Under the pieces are notes generated by a model. The model was not told the origin of the DNA and searched no databases. It worked only from the letters and a program-made list of their open reading frames with translations. From Ochotona curzoniae (Eukaryota; Chordata; Mammalia; Lagomorpha; Ochotonidae), in contig NW_024466218.1 of the NCBI RefSeq assembly GCF_017591425.1, positions 14,336,001 through 14,400,000 on the forward strand: 64,000 nt of DNA, read 5' to 3'. Shown in pieces: positions 1 to 10,922 of this stretch. Both the position numbers and the translations under genes were made by a program. Positions within the stretch are counted from its first letter, which is position 1; the number at the start of each line of letters is the position of its first letter.

Positions 1-469
1 AGGACTTGGATTTACCTAAAGGAACAAATATTCTGTCAAAAAAGAAAATGGAAATATAATTCAACACTCTTTCCGTAATCAACATCTAGTCCCTTCCTCT
101 TAATACTTACATGCAAAGAATTTCAAAAGGTAAGAAAGCTTTTTGTGGCTCAGTTAGTGAATGATCTGGAACCCAAATGCTGCACTCCTGTAGTTGGTAG
201 GTTTTCAGCCCCATGCTTTCTGTGAGAGACTTTACAAGCAGGCCTGACTGTCTGTTTCTTTGTTGTAAACTAGTCAGTTTAAAAGCAGTCTTAGGAATGG
301 GACCTGTTCAGGAAAGAATGGATTTTATGCCCTGCTTATTGCCTTCCAAATGCCAGGAGCTTTTCAGAGTAATAGCAACTGGTGTAAAAAGAGAATTTGA
401 AATAAAAGAAGCTTTTATTGCTCCAGAAAGAGGCTGCCCATAAACTTTCCACCTGCCTTAACCACTGGG

Positions 470-470
<1 letters not shown>
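1..470. other. Unrecognised single-copy DNA
   Basis: No repeat, splice-bounded exon or RNA gene is recognised. Short open frames here lack any recognisable protein similarity. Confidence 0.5.

Positions 471-471
<1 letters not shown>

Positions 472-515
<44 letters not shown>
472..515. repeat. (GT)n microsatellite
   Basis: An essentially pure GT dinucleotide run of about 22 units, a typical polymorphic mammalian microsatellite. The short cysteine-valine peptide open across it is an artefact of the repeat. Confidence 0.98.
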
Positions 516-516
<1 letters not shown>

Positions 517-1196
517 TATCACAACTCCTGGCCAATCAGAATTTAACTTTCCTGTTAACCTTATATCTTCCAGGAAAGTGCACATGATAAAAACAGGATC
601 AAACCTTTTTAATTGCAGTTGTCAAATGTCTTCCAGCATAGTGCTTCATGCATTCGGCTATTAAGAGGACATTTTACCACCGGTGCCAATGCTTTACACT
701 TATGCAAAACCTTTCATCTTGGAATATCAAAGATTCCTACTAATACTAATTCATTAATTAAGCCTCCTGATGACTATGCAGAGAAAGAGGGAAAACGTAT
801 TACAAAATGCAAGCAATTTGAAATTCAGGTTGCTTGGTGGTAACCCCAGTGAACAAAGACTGCCCTTTCAGGGGTGCCACTGCGAGTCCTCCCAAATCAA
901 ACATTGCATCTAGACTAGGTATTTCTGTGAAGATACAAATATTTTTTCAGGTGATGATTTGATACATTTGTCATTTAAACTCATGAATCTTCTTCATGGT
1001 ATCTGGTCACACCATTTGCCTGTAATTCTGTTGTTCCTTTGTTCTCTTTTTCTAATAAAAAGTGAAACCGTGTGAACTTCTGAGATTTATTTGTTCACTT
1101 CAGGGTTTCCATAAAATATATATATATGTGGTACTAAAACCTCAACCCTAAGGAGACAAAACCTGGCTTGTATTGGAACCGGTTTTTATTATTTTT
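516..1196. other. Unrecognised single-copy DNA
   Basis: Ordinary AT-rich sequence with a short TA run near 1,118-1,127. No gene or dispersed repeat could be recognised. Confidence 0.5.
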
Positions 1197-1522
1197 TAAA
1201 GATTTATTTATTTTTATTGGAAAAGCAGATATACAGAGAGGAGGAGAGACAGAGCAGAACATCTTCCACCCGATGTTTCACTCCCCAAGTGGTCGCAACG
1301 GCTGGAGCTGAGCCAATCCGAAGCCAGGAGCCAGGAACTCCTCCAGATCTTTCATGCGGGTGCAGGGTCCCAAGGCTTTGGGCTGTCCTCGACTGCCTTC
1401 CCAGGTAACAAAGCAGGGAGCTGGATGGGAAGCGGGCCCGCCAGGATTAGAACTGGCACCCATATGAGATCCTGGCACATACAAGGCGAGGACTTTAACC
1501 ACTATGCCATTGTGCCAGGCTC
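1197..1522 (-). mobile_element. Lagomorph C-type SINE (young pika-like subfamily), antisense
   Basis: On the plus strand it begins with the A/T-rich tail complement (aagatttatttatttttatt), passes through 'gcagatatacagagag', 'tcactccccaagtgg' and 'gggagctggatgggaag', and ends with the complement of the tRNA-like head ('ggcacccatatgagatcc', 'ttaaccactatgccattgtg'). This is the full-length layout of the lagomorph tRNA-derived SINE, read 3' to 5'. Another SINE of the same strand follows within 20 bp. Confidence 0.93.
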
Positions 1523-1540
1523 CAGTTTTTAGTATTTTTT

Positions 1541-1849
1541 TAAGATTTATTTATTTTATTGTAAAGTCAGATATACAGAGAGGAGAGACAGAGAGAAAGA
1601 TCTTCTGTCCAATCATTCACTCCCAAAGTAGCTGCAATGGCCAGAGCTGAGCTGATCCAAAGTCAGGATCTAGGAGCTTCTTCCGGGTCTCCTACATGGG
1701 TTCAGGGTTACAAAACTTTGGGCTGTTCTTGAATGCCTTCTCAGACTGCAAGCAGGGAGCTGGATGGGAATTAGGGACTGTTGGGACACAAACTGGATCC
1801 TGATATGTGAGAGACGAGGGCTATGCCTGTAAGCTACCATGCCGAGCAT
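1541..1849 (-). mobile_element. Lagomorph C-type SINE, antisense, more diverged
   Basis: Same order of landmarks as the preceding SINE (tail complement, cagatatacagagagg, agcagggagctggatggg, degraded head) with more substitutions toward the head. The flanks 'ggaaccggttttta' near 1,177 and 'ggaaacaggttttg' at 1,850 resemble each other, so the two SINEs may have landed in one target or the second duplication may be shared. Confidence 0.88.
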
Positions 1850-2335
1850 GGAAACAGGTTTTGAAGAAATGTACACATGCATAGTTGATCAAAATGTTTG
1901 ACTAGTTTGGTATTAATTAGTTGAACATAAACCAAACTAAAACGTTGTCACATCAAATCAATATATACATAAAAACAACAGATTTTTTTTTTCTTTTCCA
2001 GTTCCATTAGGTATAAATTATCCAGAGTGACATCAAATTTGGGCCACTGTGTAGATGTTTCTCAGAATAACTTGAAGTAAGGTTTGAATTAACATGTGCT
2101 TTGAATACAAGGATGAGTTAACACGGGGGAAAAAGTATGCCTAGGAACTCACTGTTTCCTATTGATCATGTGAGAGTCTAATTTCCTCAGTTTGAATTGA
2201 CCCTGTATCATCTGAGATTTATGGGGAACTCTCCTAAAATATTGGTTGTTATGGTTTCAATGCTAAATGCCTCTCAAAAACCCATGTGCTAAAGGAATCA
2301 TCCCAGGAGCAGGGGTTAGGCTGCTGTTGGTTAGG
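1850..2335. other. Unrecognised single-copy DNA
   Basis: No recognisable gene or repeat, apart from a poly-T stretch near 1,984. Confidence 0.5.
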
Positions 2336-2336
2336 G

Positions 2337-2626
2337 TTGGCATTGTAACAGGGGAGGTGACACAGGACCTGCAATTCCTGCATCCTTCATGGATGCGTGT
2401 CCATGTCAGAGCTGCTCCACTTCCAATCTTCCAATCCAGTCCCATGGGAAACAGTGGAAGATGGCTAAAGTCCTTGAGTCTCTGTAGCCACAAGTGGGAC
2501 CTTAAAGAAGCTCCTGGCTGCTGCAGCTGTTTGGAAAATGAACTAGCAGATGGGAAATCTCTTTTCTGTTTTTCCATCTCTATAACTCTGCCTTTCCAAC
2601 AAGTAAGAATAATCTTTTTAAAAAAA
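2337..2626 (+). mobile_element. Older lagomorph C-type SINE, sense
   Basis: A head remnant 'ggcattgtaacaggggaggtg' region is followed by 'gctgctccacttccaat', 'cccatgggaaacagtgg', 'aagaagctcctggctgctg' and 'tctgcctttccaa', in the order of the C-repeat consensus. The sequence is diverged and lacks an intact tail. Confidence 0.8.
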
Positions 2627-2890
2627 GGCTGTTTGTGATATGCCTATATCATGTGGAAGTGCGTGCATTCAAGACCCAGCTACTGCCCTAATTTCACCTT
2701 TCTGCTACCTTGAGCCCTGGGAGGCAGCAGGCAGGTTCCTCATCATGTGCAAAGGAGGCTGTGTTGAATTCTGGTTTCCTCCTCCAGGTTTACAACCTGG
2801 TGACTGTATGCACCTGGGGAAAGACCCAAGAGATAGAAGTTCACTCTATGTCTTTCCTTCTGTGACTCTTTACCTTTTAAATAAACAAAG
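2627..2890 (+). mobile_element. Older C-type SINE (CSINE3-like), sense
   Basis: 'ttcaagacccagctactg', 'cagcaggcaggttcctcat', and a tail 'ctctttaccttttaaataaac' follow the C-repeat order. The head is poorly preserved, and the element abuts the preceding SINE head to tail. Confidence 0.7.
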
Positions 2891-2989
2891 AGTTCCTTAC
2901 CTGTGTCTGTAGTCTTTTCTTTGTCTCTCTGCCATTATACTAAATACATAGTAAAAAAGAAAAAAAAAAGAGGCAGATGCTAAAACATT

Positions 2990-3282
2990 TAGGATGATGG
3001 TTTTAGGGAAAAACTTACTTTATTTTGGTCCTATTTGGGAAGACAGTTTTTGTGATAGGGTTGATATAAAAGCCTGAGCTTAGGCTCAACCTCTCCCTGC
3101 TTCCGGGCTAGCCATGTTGCCTTCGTTCCCATGCCTTTCGCAGTTGCCATCTGCTGCCTACAAATCAGAGAAACCACATGATTTTTGGACTTGAATCTCC
3201 AAAACTGTAAGATGGATAAATTGTTTCAGACACTGAATTGCACAGAGATTCTGCCATAGTGACAAAAAGCTAGCCAATATAT
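2990..3282 (+). mobile_element. MaLR-type (MLT1/MST-like) LTR fragment, sense
   Basis: The segment carries the characteristic 3' half of ERVL-MaLR LTRs: 'aacctctccctgcttcc', 'agccatgttgcc', 'ttggacttgaatctccaaaactgtaagatgg', and a degraded version of the 'ggtattttgttatagcagc' end at 3,250-3,275. It is heavily substituted and no internal retroviral sequence is adjacent. Subfamily not resolved. Confidence 0.55.
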
Positions 3283-3504
3283 TAATAATAGCTGGAAGAA
3301 TTTCAGCAACGAGTCAGGTACATTCTTAGAAAGCAAAAACTACCATGACTAAACTACTTTATTAATTATAAGTCTCCAGAAAATACAAACCACTATGTTT
3401 GTATCACAGGTGATAGTTTGAGGTTCTTGGAAATTAAAACATTTTAAATTGTGTGCTTGATGTTCAATTGTTTTGTTTAAGAAAAACAAAATTATACTAT
3501 TTAC

Positions 3505-3981
3505 AACCAGGTGGTCCCAACTAGAAACCATTATGCTGAGTGAAATGAGTCAATCACAAAAGAACAATTACCATATATTCTCTCTCACATAAGGAAGCCA
3601 ACATGGAAAGGGTAACTCCGACAGTCCAATCTATGCTGGTTTTTTGATGTTTTTATTTCAGTTTGGTTGCTTCCAAATAATCTCTATTCTCTAGTAGAAT
3701 TCATCATGTGCTTATGAAGTATATGATGGCACCATTATTCCCAAGAGACTTCTGGGTTTCCTTTTTGTCATGCATGTGTTGGCTATTCAGTGGTGTTACT
3801 TTTTTTCAGGGTGATATACTTTGTTGTCGATGTTGTTGGTGTTGTTGTTGATGTGGTTGTTATGAATTGATGTCAATCTGAAACAGTAATATTATTTCAA
3901 CCCCAAACAGCCTGTATCTCATGCAACAAGATATTGTGAAGTAATCAATGAATCAATAAAAAATAAAATAAAAAAAAATAA
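3505..3981 (+). mobile_element. 5'-truncated lagomorph L1, ORF2 end and 3' UTR
   Basis: It begins in the conserved last part of L1 ORF2 ('gaaaccattatgctgag', 'tgaaatgagtcaatcac', 'accatatattctctctcaca'), continues into a T/G-rich 3' UTR with a GTT-repeat stretch (3,820-3,865), and ends in an A-rich tail at 3,958-3,981. The good preservation of the ORF2 end compared with the L1 at 21-30 kb indicates a much younger, lineage-specific copy. Confidence 0.85.
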
Positions 3982-4254
3982 CACAGTTTTCTAATTCTGC
4001 CTGTTATCCTTCTTTCACAACTTACACCAACAATGTAGCAGAAAAGTTAGAGTAAGACAAAAAAGTATTTAATTGTAGCATACTGTTTCTGTGAGCATAG
4101 AGGGAAGCTACTTAACCTGTTTAAGATTTTCTATCTCAAGCTACAAGGAAGAAATGATGCTGTGTAATATCCAAAAGGGTGAGTGGTATAGAACAGGGAT
4201 CCAATAAATGTAATATGTGTGTACGTATTTACAAACACCCTTTTCCCTTTCAAA

Positions 4255-4545
4255 AGATTCATCAATTTGAAAGGTAGAACAATAGAGTGAGAGGAATATA
4301 TATTCACATACACAGTAATTCATCGGTCTATTCTTCAATGACTTGAATAGCCAGAAATGAGCTGAATCAAGCCAAGAACTAGGAACTCCCTCCCACTTTC
4401 TCACCTTGATGGCAGGGGGCCAGGTACTTTGGTTTCCTTTGGAGGTTCATAAGAAGGAAGCTGAACTGCCAGGTCTTGAACTGGCACTGCGGTGTGGGAT
4501 GCCAGTGTCACACGCACAACCTGTTTTAACATAATGCCTGCCCCA
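4255..4545 (-). mobile_element. Old C-type SINE, antisense
   Basis: Landmarks read in reverse order: 'atttgaaaggtagaac' (tail complement), 'gccaagaactaggaactcc', 'gaagctgaactgccagg' and the head complement 'ggtgtgggatgccagtgtc'. Strongly diverged. Confidence 0.78.
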
Positions 4546-4927
4546 ATATTTTCACATTAAATGAATAAATAAACTCCCATAAAGATGTGAAAATTTCAGC
4601 AAACATTGTATAATACCCATATCTAGTTAAATGTATACTATGCAAAGTAAATTCCAACGTAAAAACAAATCCAATGGTATATTTATACCATATCTGCGCT
4701 CAGTGAAGAATCAGGGACAGAAAATTCAAGTGACAAAATCTGTGCTGTATGACCAACTTCACATAGGATGAACTTTTTTTTTTTGCTATGAAAATTAAAA
4801 GAGCGAAAAGCTCTGAGCCAGTTTAAACAGGAAATACAACACACTGTATGCACTTTTAAGTCTGATGAGGTTGAAAGACAAAGAACCTAGTGGAAAACAT
4901 GCTGAGTGTATAAATGATATTATATAG
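4546..4927. other. Unrecognised AT-rich DNA
   Basis: A short poly-T at 4,770-4,784. No gene or dispersed repeat recognised. Confidence 0.5.
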
Positions 4928-5236
4928 AGTCCCAATCGATAGCCTAGTGACTAAATTCTTGGCTTGCAACTGCCAGGATCACATGTGGGCGCCAGTTTGT
5001 GTCCTGGCAGCTCCACTTCTATCCTGCTCTCTGCTTGAATCTGTGAGGGCAGTAGAGGATGACCCAGGGACTCAGGACCTTGCCTGGGAGACCTTGAGGA
5101 GGTTCTTATGTCCTGGATTCAGATCAGCTCAGTTCTGGCAGTTGTGGCTATTTGGGAAGTGGACCAGCAGATAGAAGATCTGTCTCTGTCTCTTCTCTCT
5201 GGAAATCTGCCTCTCCAATAAAAATAAATAAATCTT
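4928..5236 (+). mobile_element. Lagomorph C-type SINE, sense
   Basis: Head 'agcctagtgactaaattcttgg', 'aggatcacatgtgggcgcc', body 'ttcagatcagctcag' and a perfect tail with 'tctgcctctccaataaaaa' and 'taaataaatctt'. Full length. Confidence 0.93.
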
Positions 5237-5521
5237 AAGAAGGATCTTAAGAGAAAAATTTTAAATGAAAGTATATCATGCAAGCATAACCAGTGAACAA
5301 AATGACCAAGGAATGTACATGTGCAAAATGTACATGTACATGTGCAAAAGTTATTCTAGGCAGCTCATATGAGAAAAATGATTTTCTTTTCCTTGAACAT
5401 TATCAAGTAAAATCACAATGTTATGTTGAAAAGAGTTTTAAGATTTACTTGAGGTAACTATCAAGAAATACAAGCCAGTGGTGAGGTATGTGCAATTCAA
5501 AAAGTGACACAATTGATTTCT

Positions 5522-5795
5522 GGGGCTGGCATTGGAGCATATTGTGATAAGACACTCCTAATATGCAGGCATTCCATGTGGGCAATGGTTGGATCCACTT
5601 CCCTGCCAATGTCCCTGGGTAAAGCCACGGTATATAACTCAAGTCCCTGGACACCTGCTCCTATCACTGAACTGGGTGAAGCTGCTGGGTCTGGCTGCCA
5701 TAGCCATTTAGTGAGTGAACCAATGGATGGAAGATACCAATATATCCTTCCCTGATTCTGCCTTTCACATAATAAAATAGATCTCAAAAAAAAAT
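5522..5795 (+). mobile_element. Older CSINE3-like SINE, sense
   Basis: 'ggggctggcattggagcat' (head), 'aggcattccatgtgggca', 'tgagtgaaccaatggatgg', 'ctgcctttcacataataaaa' follow the C-repeat order with older-subfamily features. Confidence 0.8.
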
Positions 5796-6205
5796 CTTTT
5801 ACAAGAATTTGATCGCAGTTTTTTCAAGCAGATGAATAAAAGTCCATCATCAAAGAATTGCACATGATATTATATGTCACATTCTAGTAACAAACCTCAT
5901 TAATAGAAAGTTAATATACAACATGCTGAACTAGAAACTTGTCTTTAAATTAAGGAGGGAGAGAAATTATTTTTTTGAGAAATGGCCATGTTGCTTAGTA
6001 GAAACCGGATGTCTTAAACAGTTGGAGGGTTGTTTCTGAAGAAATAGATACACTTGTCAAAGAGATCAAGGGAAAGTACCACAGAAGTTAATGGGCTTCA
6101 TTTTGCAACACCAAAGATCCTCAGTGAATTAAGGCCACATCAAAATGGAAATGATGGCAAACTGTATCGTTTTAACATGGCTAACATAAAGTGAAGACCA
6201 TTGAG
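5796..6205. other. Unrecognised single-copy DNA
   Basis: No recognisable gene or repeat. Confidence 0.5.
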
Positions 6206-6275
6206 ACACTTCAAAAAGTTTGCAGACAAATTAAATTAAAAGATAACAAAACTTTTTTATGAGCATTTGGTAGAT
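6206..6275. mobile_element. Possible mariner-family MITE fragment
   Basis: 'gacacttcaaaaagtttgc' followed by 'aaattaaaagataac' resembles the terminal part of short mariner-derived elements seen in several mammals. A related segment lies at 32,095-32,150 ('attcaaaaggttcatgcg', 'aaatgaaatttt'). No second terminal repeat was found, so the call is tentative. Confidence 0.35.
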
Positions 6276-6635
6276 TCTTTGTATCTGTCACCATATAAGT
6301 ATTTCATATTAAGGGGCAACTACACTAGATAGCAAATGGATTTCCAACAATCTTATGTTATGAATATTTTAATTCCACCTTTCAAATTATGATCAAACTG
6401 AATCAAGTACAATTTTAATCAAGTTCTAGATTGTCTGAAAGTTATCCACAATTGGCATTCACTGCATTAACTGCTAGAGGTCTCCTACTGGAATCAGAAA
6501 ACTTTTAATTTCTTCTCTTGAAAAACAATGAATTTGAGTCCAAATCAACACAACATATGCAAGTTTTTATTATTCTTTCTAGCATCTATTTTCAAAAAGA
6601 AACTTGAGGGGAAAACTTGTCCTTAGCCCCATTAC
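6276..6635. other. Unrecognised single-copy DNA
   Basis: No recognisable gene or repeat. Confidence 0.5.
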
Positions 6636-6645
6636 TGCAATTTTT

Positions 6646-6990
6646 AAATTGTTTTTAAAAATCAATTTACTTTTATTGAAAAGGCAGATTTTCAGAGAGA
6701 AAGACGTACAGGAGAAAAATCTTCCATCCATTGGTTCACTCTCCAAATGGCCACAACAGGTAAAGCTGAGATGGTCTGTAGCCAGGAGCCAGGAGCTGTG
6801 AGAGAGTAATCAATTCTGGGTCCACCACATGGGTACAGGGTTGCAAGGCTTAGGGTCATCTATTGTTTCCCCAAGCCACAAGCAGGGAGCTGAATTGGAA
6901 GACAAGCCTTCAGGACAGAAACTGGCACCCTTATGAGATCCCAGCCCATTGCAAGGCCAGGATTGTGAGCCATTGTGCCAAGCTCACCTT
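6646..6990 (-). mobile_element. Lagomorph C-type SINE, antisense, with target-site duplication
   Basis: Order: tail complement, 'aaggcagattttcagagag', 'gagccaggagctg', 'agcagggagctgaattgg', 'aactggcacccttatgagatcc', head complement ending 'gtgccaagctcacc'. It is flanked by 'tgcaattttt' at 6,636-6,645 and 6,991-7,000, a 10 bp direct repeat as expected for L1-mediated insertion. A roughly 20-bp extra segment after 'ggagctgtgag' (6,800) makes it longer than usual. Confidence 0.92.
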
Positions 6991-7000
6991 TGCAATTTTT

Positions 7001-8171
7001 GTGCAGAAAAGATGTAATAATAGAGTTCAGTATCAACTACTTATGAGTAAAATGCTTCCCTTGTCCATTTCATTAGACTCTCCCTAACCATTGTTAGATC
7101 TGTCAGCCTAACTCCTAATTCAAATGATTCTATTATCACTATTAAAAACAAAAACAAAACAACAGGGCCAACTTGATGCAAATGATGCAGAGTCACAAAA
7201 CTGTTTTATTTTTTTTTTAAGCCAGCAGGTGACCTATCTATACAGCCTGGGACTGCTTAAATTTTCAATGCCGCAGACTGGGGTTTCCATCTATCTCGCA
7301 TACATGCTTGCTGCAATTTACTTCTGTGCTTTTCACTATTATGCCAAGTTACAGGTAAAATCCGCCTGCCTCTAATTCTTTCATTTTTCTCTTCCTTATG
7401 AAGTTATTGGATTATGTTGCTGTGAATTAAGTTGTGCTGATTTTCTCCCAGCTCATATGGTGACTTATAGGAAGAAAACAGTTGAGTTATTTGCATGACC
7501 TTTTATATCCATTTTGCATGAAATGAAATCATGTGCTTCCCTTGTAAAAGATACTAATGCCACTCAGCAGTCTATAGGGTTAATTGTTATTTTAATGAGC
7601 ATGACATGCAGCACTGGGTAGGAATATGATTTTAAAAGCTACAAGCTATAAAGGTCACATATCAGTGAGTGGCAAGTTTTTATGGCATATTGCTAGGAAC
7701 CTGGTCCATGCTATGCTCACAATCATGTTATTTTTTGCCTAGTGCAGGCCATATGCTTTGACAGCATAGTAGATTTTTTTTATTGGAAAACATTGTGTCT
7801 TAAAATCTTTCCAAATAAGTCCATGTTCAAATCTGAGCTTGTGTGTTTTTAAAAGAACCTCAAATGTAGACAGTATGTCAAAGATAAATAGTATAAACGA
7901 ACAAAATTATTATCCAATGACAGATTTTCAGATGATGTTTCACAAATTATGTGGAGAAATAACTCATCACTGGCTGAATGCTTCTATTTGTGAAGAGCAC
8001 TCAGAGCTTGAAAGCCAGTGCCCAGGGTTATGTCACAGAGAGGGAGGGATTCTCTGAAATAGGTGACAGGAGAAGGTTCCACTGAAAAGAGGGCATTGAA
8101 CTCGTGTACAGTAAATCTAGAAGAATCAAGCTCAGTCATATGGAACAGCAAGAGCACGGGTTAAGAATTAA

Positions 8172-8173
<2 letters not shown>
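7001..8173. other. Unrecognised region containing a candidate exon
   Basis: No dispersed repeats recognised over about 1.2 kb. A possible coding exon is listed separately at 7,222-7,354. The rest is AT-rich sequence without recognisable features. Confidence 0.5.
7222..7354 (+). other. Candidate coding exon, weak (hydrophobic peptide)
   Basis: A 44-codon open frame lies between a strong polypyrimidine tract ending in AAG (7,209-7,221) and a good donor, 'ttacag' followed by gtaaaat at 7,355. The encoded peptide is rich in aromatic and aliphatic residues: it contains TYLYSLGLLKF, and about 18 residues from SIYLAYMLAAIYFCAF could span a membrane. An alternative acceptor at 'agcag' (7,229) would give a phase 0-0 exon of 42 codons. 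I do not recognise the protein, and no partner exon was found nearby on this strand. A chance open stretch beside a T-rich run is the main alternative. Confidence 0.2.

Positions 8174-8215
<42 letters not shown>
8174..8215. repeat. (GT)n microsatellite
   Basis: About 21 uninterrupted GT units ending in 'gtgcatgcgcg', an alternating purine-pyrimidine tail that could extend Z-DNA potential. Confidence 0.98.
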
Positions 8216-8216
<1 letters not shown>

Positions 8217-9553
8217 ATGCGCGTTGCTTTTTTTGGGAGGGGATGCAAAGAAAATCAGGAAGACTGTAATGCAATGAGGAAAAGTAAAGGATTCTTCACT
8301 ATGTTGACTATTTTGAACACTAGTGCTGAATGCTATTGTGACATAAGCTCAGAGTTTACTCAGACATGCAATGTGCAATTGGACTTTGCTCTAAAGGAAT
8401 AAGAAGGCCTTGGTGACGTGTTTCGAATAAAAGTTACATACTATGGATAATCTGATTCTGTGGAAAATGAGTGGCAAAGGAGAAAAATTAGAAAGCAAAA
8501 ATTCAACTGGAGAGGTCCTGACAGAGAAGTGATCTGGGATGAGTTGATCATTAGTGGAGGTGGAGAGGACAGAACCAGAAACACCTCTGTATACAGAGTG
8601 TGAAGGATGCTACCTCCACTGCCTGGGCTTATACAAAGGTACACCGCTGGCAACACAGTGTTAACTTCTTTGAGAGTCTATCAGCTTCTTTGGCATTTTG
8701 TATCAACTTCTTGGAGAAGAGATATGATTAAGAATTTAGCATTTCTCCCTCTGCCTTAAAAGAAAATGCAAGTAGAATCATTCTGGAAAATCAGATATAT
8801 TCATTCAAGAAATAATGGAAATTTGTTTCTATATGAACTTTGATTTTAAATGTACAACTTCTACAACTTTTAAATTTGGAATTTGGTGAAATTGAATATT
8901 GCTGAAATTTATGCATGAAAGTCTTACTATTGTGGAAAATCAGTTGAGAATCACTATACATTCTGCAGTAACTAACACAATATAAGAACAAGAATTGCTT
9001 TATTGCTGAACAATGAAAAAATGTTTTTACTGGGGACGTCTTCCACCATCTTTAACCAGCCAGATGTTCCAAGGAGTCTCTGTCTTTTCTCAGCAACCAA
9101 AAGAGATTTATATTTAACCAAGTGAAAAGAACACCGAATTATACCTAAATACTGAGTGGGACTCAGGCAATCGGCATAGAATTCCTGGGTGCTTGTTTTG
9201 TGGGAATACTTTTATCCCCGATGAGATAATGAAGCAGAAACTCAATTTCTATTTTTCTGATTTTCCAATATCTTTTCTGCACAACCTGATTAGCCATTGC
9301 GTGGTAACAGGAGCTGGAAGCATGTGTGAAAAGTCAACCCATTGCTGGTTTTTCTTGCTTCTGACATTATCTTCACACATGTGGCTGTCACAGACTTCTA
9401 ATAGAGCCCAGGGCATGGTGAAGATAGGAGGCTACTGGGCCAAGAACCTTGTTTCTTTTAATTATTTCCTTTTACAAGTGATAAATGATAAGCTTACTTT
9501 TTCAATAAGAGACAAAAGCTTGCAAACTTCTAACAGGTCTAATCTGACATTAT

Positions 9554-9557
<4 letters not shown>
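8216..9557. other. Unrecognised single-copy DNA
   Basis: 1.3 kb with no recognised gene or dispersed repeat. The long frame beginning near 9,193 stays open partly because it runs into the GT repeat, and it has no recognisable protein similarity. Confidence 0.5.
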
Positions 9558-9596
<39 letters not shown>

Positions 9597-9630
9597 TCAC
9601 ACATGCACGTGTGTGTATGTGTGTGTGACC
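9558..9630. repeat. Compound (GT)n microsatellite
   Basis: A pure GT run (9,558-9,593) is followed by a degenerate alternating stretch 'gcgctcacacatgcacgtg' and another short GT run, all purine-pyrimidine alternating. Confidence 0.96.
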
Positions 9631-10250
9631 CATTTCCTCTCTTACACTCATTGTTTACTGACCAAGAGTGCTGCTAATAATGTCATTTCAAATCTATGAA
9701 TTACCAAGTCTCTTTGACAGCTAACAATTAGAAAATGTATGAGATTGGAGAGAGTCTCTGGAATCTTCAGCCTCAAGACAGCATGGCAAGTAGGGGGAGG
9801 CTTTTCACGCACCCCCACCGGTGTTTCATCTCTTATGCAGGATTTGGAGAAAGTATAAACATTTTCCGGGGAAAGTGTCAGAACTAAATATGTCAAATCA
9901 ATCCACTGGTGCTGCCTGCAACAAGGTGCTGTCACAAAGAGCCTTGCTAGACCGGCTGCTGAAAATTTCATCTTGTCACTATTACCCTTCAAACTTGTGC
10001 CTAAAGCCTGTAGAAACATTTCCTCAGCTGTGGAGGGAAGAACCATCATTAGGAATTTGTGATAGGATCCAACAGAGGATTCCTTGCTCATTAGCACAGT
10101 TTCTGAAATACCACTCCTAGCCACTTGGTTAAGGATGTCATGGGTTTAGGCATCATGATATAACTTTAGTGTGAAAAGCAAAGCAATATATCAAAAGACC
10201 TAATCCAAATTGCAAACTACTAAGGGTGCAGTAAGGAAATATTCTTGTTT
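9631..10250. other. Unrecognised single-copy DNA
   Basis: Overlapping open frames on both strands at 9,650-10,124 (158 codons on minus, 99 on plus) show no recognisable protein family and no splice-site framing. Treated as chance. Confidence 0.5.
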
Positions 10251-10572
10251 TAAGATTTATTTATTTTTAGTGGAAAGGTGGATTTACAGAGAGAAGGAGA
10301 GACAGAGAAAAATCTTCTGTCTATTGGCTCATTCCCCAAGTAGCTGCAATGGCTGGAGCTGAGCCAATCCAAAATCAGGAGCCAGGAGCTTCTTCCGAGT
10401 CTTCTACAACAAGTGCATGGTCCTAAAGCTTTGAGCCATCCTCCACTGCTTTCCCAGGCCATAGGCAGGGAGCTGGATGGGAAGTGCAGCAGCCAGGATT
10501 AGAACTGGCACCCTTATGGTTCTTGGCAGTTGCGATGTGAGGATTTAGCCACTAGGCTATTGCACTGGGCTT
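10251..10572 (-). mobile_element. Lagomorph C-type SINE, antisense
   Basis: Full layout from 'taagatttatttattttta' through 'ggatttacagagagaagg', 'gcagggagctggatggg', 'aactggcacccttatgg' to the head complement ending 'attgcactgggctt'. Confidence 0.93.
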
Positions 10573-10584
10573 GAGAAAAAACAC

Positions 10585-10922
10585 TTCTTAAAATACTTTT
10601 ATATTTATTTTCATCCACCTGGGAAGGACTGGCATATGAGAGGGTACAGAGAACAGCTGAGAGACAGAGAGAAATGAAGAGATCCCATCTACTTGTTTAT
10701 AACCCAAATGCCCACAACAACCAAACATGGACCAGGTGAAGCCAGGTTGGTGCAATTCACTGTGTTTCTCATACAGGTTGGAGGGGCCCTAGTATCTCAG
10801 GTATCACAGGTCACCTGTCAGGTGAAAGCAGAGCAGCTAAGGATTGAATTGACCCTGTGATATGGGATGACAGCAGCACCAACGGGGATGAACTTACTAT
10901 TACAGCATCTACGCCAAGTGTG
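10585..10922 (-). mobile_element. Old C-type SINE, antisense
   Basis: Diverged copy directly beside the previous one: 'gagagacagagagaaatg', 'accaggtgaagccagg', 'gtgatatgggatgacagc', 'attacagcatctacgcc'. The rearranged middle and substitutions indicate greater age. Confidence 0.65.

Noticed and set aside
9193..9699. 168-codon plus-strand frame
   Set aside because: Kept open partly by a (GT)n repeat encoding Cys-Val. The remainder resembles nothing.
9648..10124. 158-codon minus-strand frame
   Set aside because: Overlaps an equally open plus frame. No family resemblance or exon boundaries.
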